DNA from: JAJEAD01 sp965221555
GTDB lineage: Bacteria; Pseudomonadota; Gammaproteobacteria; HK1
Length of the DNA: 64,000 nt
Direction of reading: 5' to 3'
Assembly: GCA_965221555.1 (NCBI GenBank)
Contig: OZ244895.1
Location: 3,286,001-3,350,000 of the forward strand
The notes under the pieces were generated by a model. It worked only from the letters and a program-made list of their open reading frames with translations, had not been told where the DNA came from and did no database searches. Position numbers and translations under genes: made by a program. Shown here one piece after another: positions 58,528 to 64,000 of the stretch. How positions within the stretch are numbered: position 1 is the first letter of the stretch; every line of letters begins with the position of its first letter.

Positions 58528-59394
58528 ATGAAGGGGATCGGCGACGCCGCGCGGACCCGGCCCCGCCCCCGACGGCGATTCGGCCAGCACTTTCTGCACG
58601 ACCCGAACGTCGTGGAGCGAATCGTCGCCGCGCTGGACCCGCGTCCGGGCGAGGCCCTGGTGGAGATCGGCCCCGGGCGCGGCGCGCTCACGTTCCCGGT
58701 CCTGCGCCGATGTGGCGAGCTGCACGCGATCGAGGTCGACCGGGACCTGTGCGCGCATCTTCGGCACGAGAGTCATGGCGCCGGAACGCTGCACCTCGTC
58801 AACGAGGATGCGCTGACTTGCGACTTCGGCGCGCTGGCGGCCACCCGGCGCCTGCGCGTCTTCGGCAACCTTCCCTACAACATCTCCACCCCGTTGCTCT
58901 TTGCGCTGCTGGCGCACATCGATCGCATCAGCGATGTGCACTGCACCCTGCAACGTGAAGTGGGGGATCGCATGCGGGCCGCGCCGGGCTCCCGACACTA
59001 CGGCCGGCTCAGCGTCATGGTGCAGCTCTGCTGTACGGTCGAGCGCCTGTTCCCGATCCCGGCCGGCGCTTTCACGCCCCGGCCACGGGTGGAATCCAGC
59101 TTCCTGCGCCTTCTGCCCCACCGTCGGCCGCCGGTCGAGATCGCGGATCGCGCCACCTTCGAGGCGCTCGTACGCCACCTCTTCTCCCGGCGCCGCAAGA
59201 CGCTGAAGTCCTCGCTGCGGGGGATTCTCGACGAGAACCGCATCGGACAGGCCGGCTGCGACCCCGGGGCGCGCCCGCAGACCCTTGCCATCGTCGACTT
59301 CGACCGCCTCGCCGAGCAGGTGGTGGCGGCGGGACGCGTTTCCGCCCTCAGTCTTCGCCGGGAGTGCGCAGTCTCCGGCGCAGCGCGTCGATGA
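58528..59394 (+). CDS. rsmA: RsmA (KsgA), 16S rRNA adenine dimethyltransferase
   Basis: This 288-residue methyltransferase dimethylates A1518 and A1519 of 16S rRNA. FGQHFLHDPNVVERIV, the SAM motif EIGPGRGALT and the catalytic NLPYN motif are present. It lies 21 bases after surA. The last 47 bases overlap the 3' end of aroE on the opposite strand. Confidence 0.95.
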   Translation: MKGIGDAARTRPRPRRRFGQHFLHDPNVVERIVAALDPRPGEALVEIGPGRGALTFPVLRRCGELHAIEVDRDLCAHLRHESHGAGTLHLVNEDALTCDFGALAATRRLRVFGNLPYNISTPLLFALLAHIDRISDVHCTLQREVGDRMRAAPGSRHYGRLSVMVQLCCTVERLFPIPAGAFTPRPRVESSFLRLLPHRRPPVEIADRATFEALVRHLFSRRRKTLKSSLRGILDENRIGQAGCDPGARPQTLAIVDFDRLAEQVVAAGRVSALSLRRECAVSGAARR

Positions 59395-60202
59395 CCGGTC
59401 CCGTGCGCGGCCGCACGCCGCGCCAGCGCCGGAACGCCTCCGCCGCCTGCTCCACCAGCATTCCGGCGCCGTCGGTGACGAGCGACGCCCCCGCGCTCTC
59501 GGCCCAGCGCATGAATGGCGTGGCTTCGGCCGCATACATCATGTCGTAGGCCGCGCCGCCGCTGCGAAGCAGGGACGGAGGCAGCGGCGCCATGTCGCCG
59601 TGAAGACTCGCGGATGTCGCGTTCACTATGAGGTCGAAGGGGGGCCCGGGCACCCGCTCCAGGCTGCAGGCCTCGATCTTGCCCTCGAAGTGCCGGTGCA
59701 GCGCCTCGGCGCGCGAGAGGGTGCGATTGGCGACCACCAGGCGAGCGGGGGAAGCCCCGAGCAGGGGGCCGATGACGCCCCGGGCCGCGCCGCCGGCCCC
59801 GAGCAACAGGATGCGGACGCCCTTGAGCCTCAATCGGAGATTCACTTCGAGATCCCTCACCAGGCCGGCGCCGTCGGTGTTGTCGCCCCAGATTGACTCG
59901 CCCTCGAATCCCAGCGTGTTGACGGCGCCCGCCCGCCCCGCCCTCTCGCTCACGCGGGTGCACTCCCGGAACGCCTCTTCCTTGAAGGGCACCGTGACGT
60001 TCGCCCCGCGGCCGCCTTCGGCCCGGAAGGCCAGAAGCGCCTCGCGAAAGCCTCCCGCCTCCACGTGGCGCCGGGTGTAGACGATGTCGTGGCCGAGTTC
60101 GCGGGCAAACTCCGCGTGAATGAACGGGGACTGGCTGTGGGCCACCGGATTGCCCATGACCACGTAGGCGTCGAAGTTCTTGTCCCCGCGCACCGTGCGC
60201 AC
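59348..60202 (-). CDS. aroE: AroE, shikimate dehydrogenase
   Basis: This 284-residue enzyme reduces dehydroshikimate with NADPH. GNPVAHSQSPFIH with the substrate serines, NVTVPFKEEA with the catalytic lysine, DNTDGAGL, and the nucleotide motif GAGGAARGV followed by NRTLSRAE are all present. GTG codons at 60202 and 60193 are both possible starts. The 3' end overlaps rsmA by 47 bases. Confidence 0.94.
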   Translation of the reverse strand: MRTVRGDKNFDAYVVMGNPVAHSQSPFIHAEFARELGHDIVYTRRHVEAGGFREALLAFRAEGGRGANVTVPFKEEAFRECTRVSERAGRAGAVNTLGFEGESIWGDNTDGAGLVRDLEVNLRLRLKGVRILLLGAGGAARGVIGPLLGASPARLVVANRTLSRAEALHRHFEGKIEACSLERVPGPPFDLIVNATSASLHGDMAPLPPSLLRSGGAAYDMMYAAEATPFMRWAESAGASLVTDGAGMLVEQAAEAFRRWRGVRPRTGPVIDALRRRLRTPGED

Positions 60203-60231
60203 CCGCCCCTACGGCGCTCCTGGTCCCGGCA

Positions 60232-60425
60232 AGCCCGCAGACTTCACCGGTTTTCCGTCGCCTCGGGCGCCAGGACACCGTGACCGCGGGGCGCACGGAC
60301 CGAGAAACGCTGGAGGCACAACAGACACGAAGTCGTTGCGGCGCGCCGCGGTTCGCCCCGCAACCGCGAGCGTATTGGCGTGCGCCAGTTCGGAAATCGG
60401 TGACATTTTGCGGACTAATCCGGGC
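60232..60425 (+). mobile_element. Dispersed inverted-end element, copy F
   Basis: This copy of about 194 bp begins AGCCCGCAGACTTCACCGGT and ends with CGGAAATCGGTGACATTTTG and a final ATCCGGG. The right end has about ten extra bases. The right end overlaps the 3' end of the oxidoreductase gene and supplies its TAG stop. It separates aroE from that gene. Confidence 0.75.
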
Positions 60426-61452
60426 CAGACGCCGCGAGCCGCAGGGCCCGCGGCATGACGTCTTCGGCGAAGGCGCGCACCACCGCTGCGAGGGACTCGC
60501 CGGCAACGCAATGGGGCCGGATCGTGATGCTGGCGATCTCGGGCCGCAGCACCGCGGCGAGGCGCTGCGCGACCCGCTCCGCGTTCCCGGCCAGCACCGT
60601 GTGTTCCACGATCTCGGGCGGCATCAGGGCCGCGGCTTCGTCGACGCGCCGCGGATCCTTGGTCGAGGCGATCGACGCGAACGCGTCGGGGATCCGGACG
60701 CCCATCTCATCGAGGTATGCCCAGTGCGGATACTGCCCCATGAGGCGGGACGCCATCCGGCGGCGCATTACCGCGAACGCGGCCTCGCCGTCCTCCGAGA
60801 TGCAGGCTTCCACCCGCAGCCCGAGATCGAAGGGGTCGGTCTCGCGGCCCGCCTGCGCCAGGCCCTCGCGGACCCGGCCCAGGTAGAACTCGAGCATGCC
60901 CGGATGCAGCGTGTTCGCGATCAGGATCCCGTCCGCGATGCTGCCCGCGAGCTTCGCGACCTGCGCCCCGTGGGTGGCGAAGTAGATGGGAATGTCGGTA
61001 CGTACGGGCTCGAAGTGCAAGCGCGCATCGGTGAGGGTGACGACCTTGCCTTGCACGTTCACGGTCTCGCCCCGAAGCAGGGCCCGCACCACCGCCACCG
61101 TCTCGCGCAACGCCGCGACCGGCAGCCGGCGCTCGATGCCGAGCTCGCGGAAACCCTGGCCGCCGACCCCGAGGCCGAGCATTGCGCGCGCGTCGCAAAG
61201 CTCGTCGAAGGTGGCAATGGTGCTGGCGGTCATCGCCGGATGCCGCGTGTACGGATCCGAAACGCCCGGTCCGAGCCGCAGCCGGCGGGTCTGCGCGGCA
61301 ACGGCGGAGAGCCCCACGTAGCACTCCCGACCGAAACGGACATCGGTGTACCAGAAGGACCGGTAGCCAAGCTGCTCGCACAGTTGGCCGAGTCCGACCA
61401 GCTCCTCGAGCGTATGGTCGGCGAAGAGAAGGAGCCCGAGCGCCGGTCGCAT
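60415..61452 (-). CDS. LLM-class (luciferase-like) flavin-dependent oxidoreductase
   Basis: This 345-residue TIM-barrel protein matches the luciferase-like family, closest in style to methylenetetrahydromethanopterin-reductase-like F420 or FMN enzymes (GLGVGGQGFRELGI, DARLHFEPVRTDIPIYFATHG). The substrate and cofactor cannot be decided. The last codons and TAG stop come from element copy F. It lies 13 bases after the tautomerase gene, so the two are probably co-transcribed. Confidence 0.82.
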   Translation of the reverse strand: MRPALGLLLFADHTLEELVGLGQLCEQLGYRSFWYTDVRFGRECYVGLSAVAAQTRRLRLGPGVSDPYTRHPAMTASTIATFDELCDARAMLGLGVGGQGFRELGIERRLPVAALRETVAVVRALLRGETVNVQGKVVTLTDARLHFEPVRTDIPIYFATHGAQVAKLAGSIADGILIANTLHPGMLEFYLGRVREGLAQAGRETDPFDLGLRVEACISEDGEAAFAVMRRRMASRLMGQYPHWAYLDEMGVRIPDAFASIASTKDPRRVDEAAALMPPEIVEHTVLAGNAERVAQRLAAVLRPEIASITIRPHCVAGESLAAVVRAFAEDVMPRALRLAASGPD

Positions 61453-61465
61453 GGGCGTGGTGATG

Positions 61466-61666
61466 CTAGCCGCCTCCGGCGGGCTTCCTGAACTCGGGCG
61501 CCCCTCCGATCACCCAGTCCTCCCGGGCATGGTTGTCGAACAGCACGTTGACCGCTTCACGCTTGGATCCGGCGACGCGTACCAGGGCATCGGTGATGAT
61601 CTCGGCGATCTCCCGCTTCTGCTCCGGCGAGCGGCCCTCGTAGAACGATACCCGTACCACTGGCAT
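61466..61666 (-). CDS. 4-oxalocrotonate tautomerase-family protein
   Basis: This 66-residue protein starts MPVVRVSFYEGRSPEQK; after Met removal the N-terminal proline is the catalytic base of the tautomerase superfamily. Length matches the family. AGGAGG lies eight bases before the ATG at 61666. It precedes the luciferase-like gene, so both may act on the same metabolite. Confidence 0.85.
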   Translation of the reverse strand: MPVVRVSFYEGRSPEQKREIAEIITDALVRVAGSKREAVNVLFDNHAREDWVIGGAPEFRKPAGGG

Positions 61667-61707
61667 GACGCTGCCCTCCTCGGTTGACCGGACGATTATC
61701 CCCCGCG

Positions 61708-61890
61708 AGCCCGGATGTTTCACCGATGTTCGGCCGCTTCGGGCGCCAGGATGCCGTGATGGCAGGAAGCACGGATCGAGAGATGCTGAAGTGGTAGCCG
61801 CCACGAAGTCGAAAGCGGCGCGACGCAGGGAGGCCCGCGACCGCGAGCACATTGGCGTGCGCAGGGGAAAATCGGTTAAGTGTCCGGGCC
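61708..61890 (+). mobile_element. Dispersed inverted-end element, copy G
   Basis: This 183 bp copy begins AGCCCGGATGTTTCACCGAT and ends GAAAATCGGTTAAGTGTCCG before GG. The interior aligns throughout with copies A and B. It lies between the divergent tautomerase and ABC-ATPase genes. The 4-base flanks (CGAG and CCAG) agree at three positions. Confidence 0.82.
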
Positions 61891-62047
61891 AGGAGCCAGC
61901 GGGAAAATGGCCGCGCGCTGGGGCCGTCCACGATGCGGCGACCGTCGGGGGATTCACCTGGATGCTCGGCAACCGGCGTCGGGTTTGATTCGCGCCGCGC
62001 GCGGTGAGTATGCTCGCGGCCACCCCGCCACCGGTACGACCGGCGCC

Positions 62048-63042
<995 letters not shown>

Positions 63043-63046
<4 letters not shown>

Positions 63047-64000
63047 ACCCGCAGCGCGGCACGCGCGAGCCCGCACTGCTCGAGGTCGAGGGGCTGCGCA
63101 AGTACTTCCCCATTCGCTCGGGCATCGTCACGCGCAGGGTCGGACAGGTGCACGCGGTGGACGACGTGTCATTCTCGATCGCGGGGGGCGAGACCCTCGG
63201 CCTCGTCGGCGAGAGCGGCTGTGGAAAATCCACCGCCGGCAAGGCAGTGCTCAAGCTGGTCGAGCCGACCTCGGGCGCCATTCGGCTGCGCGGCCGCGAC
63301 ATCACGCGCTTGAACCGGACCGCGATGCGTCCGCTGCGCCGCGAGATGCAGCTCATCTTCCAGGATCCCTTCTCCTCGCTGAACCCGCGCATGACCGCCG
63401 GGGCCATCGTGCGCGAGCCGTTGTGGGTCCACGGGATCGGCGCCGCGTCGGAGCGTGACGATCGGGTGGCGGCGGCGTTTCGCCGCGTCGGACTGCGTCC
63501 CGAGCAGGCGAGCCGCTTTCCCCACCAGTTCTCGGGGGGACAGCGCCAGCGCATCGGAATCGCGCGGGCGCTGGTGCTCGGACCGAGCCTCATCGTGTGC
63601 GACGAGTGCGTATCGGCGCTTGACGTGTCGATCCAGGCTCAGGTCATCAATCTGCTCATGGACCTGCAGGACGAGTTTCATCTGGCATACCTGTTCATCT
63701 CGCACGATCTCGCGGTGGTGGAGCACATCAGCCACCGGGTGGCGGTGATGTACCTGGGACGCATCGTGGAGCTGACCGATCGTCGCCGCCTGTTCACCTC
63801 GCCGTTGCACCCCTACACCGAAGCGCTCCTGTCCGCGGTCCCGGCTCCCAATCCCGCCGGCGCGAGGCGCAAGCGGCTTATCCTGGAGGGCGACGTGCCG
63901 AGCCCGGTCTCGCCCCCGAGCGGATGCCACTTTCACCCGCGCTGTCCCCGGGCGATGGAAATCTGTCGGACCCAGGCCCCGGCTCTGCGCGAGGAACGCC
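63043..64000 (+). CDS. Oligopeptide/dipeptide-type ABC transporter ATPase (DppF-like), 3' truncated
   Basis: The frame runs open from the GTG at 63043 to the window end. Visible parts are Walker A GESGCGKST, the Q-loop FQDPFSSLNP, the signature FSGGQRQRIGIARAL, the HDLAVVEHISHRVAVMYLG switch region and the cysteine-containing C-terminal extension. Walker B reads IVCDECVSALDV, with cysteine where the family nearly always has proline after the catalytic glutamate. It is the usual DppF/OppF partner of the preceding gene. Confidence 0.9.

Overview
The window is a 64 kb piece of a high-GC, Gram-negative chromosome, most likely from a gammaproteobacterium. The evidence is the ubiquinone genes ubiE-ubiJ-ubiB, the outer-membrane assembly genes lptD, lptF, lptG, bamB, bamC and surA, a holC gene downstream of pepA, a GcvR-type repressor divergent from dapA, and the order ndk-rlmN-rodZ-hisS-yfgM-bamB-der. 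I cannot place it more finely from sequence alone. There are no rRNA genes, CRISPR arrays, phage genes or transposase genes, and I saw no tRNA. Coding density is very high, with many 4-base start/stop overlaps and two convergent gene pairs that overlap.

Layout. 1-519: end of an S41 protease. 532-8444 (minus): ubiB, ubiJ, ubiE, a DUF971 gene, hslU, hslV, xerC, a DUF484 gene and dapF. 8665-12343 (minus): nth, a solo rnfB and metG. 12796-15137 (plus): mrp, dcd and an RDD membrane protein. 15070-17264 (minus): lptG and lptF, divergent from pepA-holC-hypothetical-valS (17522-22999). 23340-31974 (plus): iscR, iscA, ndk, rlmN, rodZ, hisS, yfgM, bamB and der, a shortened version of a conserved gammaproteobacterial locus. 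32089-34456 (minus): bamC and dapA, divergent from gcvR. 35171-42621 (minus): a 1,635-residue NAD-glutamate dehydrogenase and a TPR-methyltransferase. 42718-43435 (minus): an AT-richer two-gene unit with a retropepsin-like protein. 43614-47062: two tandem porins flanked by two small membrane-anchored coiled-coil proteins. 47188-50635: hinT, mmsA and a multidomain rhodanese. 51076-59394: DUF3750, moaE, moeA, hemH, lptD, surA and rsmA. 59348-61666 (minus): aroE, a luciferase-like oxidoreductase and a tautomerase. 62048-64000 (plus): two oligopeptide-type ABC ATPases, the second cut by the window end.

The most unusual feature is a family of non-coding, roughly 180-210 bp elements with matching inverted ends (AGCCCGGATGNTTCACCGAT and its reverse complement). 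Seven near-complete copies and two partial ones lie between genes at 8.5, 10.1, 20.0, 23.1, 30.4, 50.8, 60.3 and 61.7 kb. One copy is inserted inside an older, internally deleted copy and is flanked by a TTAG duplication. Several copies sit so close to genes that the element end supplies the stop codon. They look like non-autonomous, MITE-like elements whose transposase is not in this window. A second notable feature is the pair of porin genes, which share an upstream inverted repeat, a promoter and a 5' leader hairpin with a compensatory base-pair change.

Most genes here are housekeeping: quinone, diaminopimelate, haem and molybdenum-cofactor synthesis, aminoacylation, DNA repair, protein quality control and envelope assembly. 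The accessory-looking parts are 42.7-47.1 kb and the dispersed elements.
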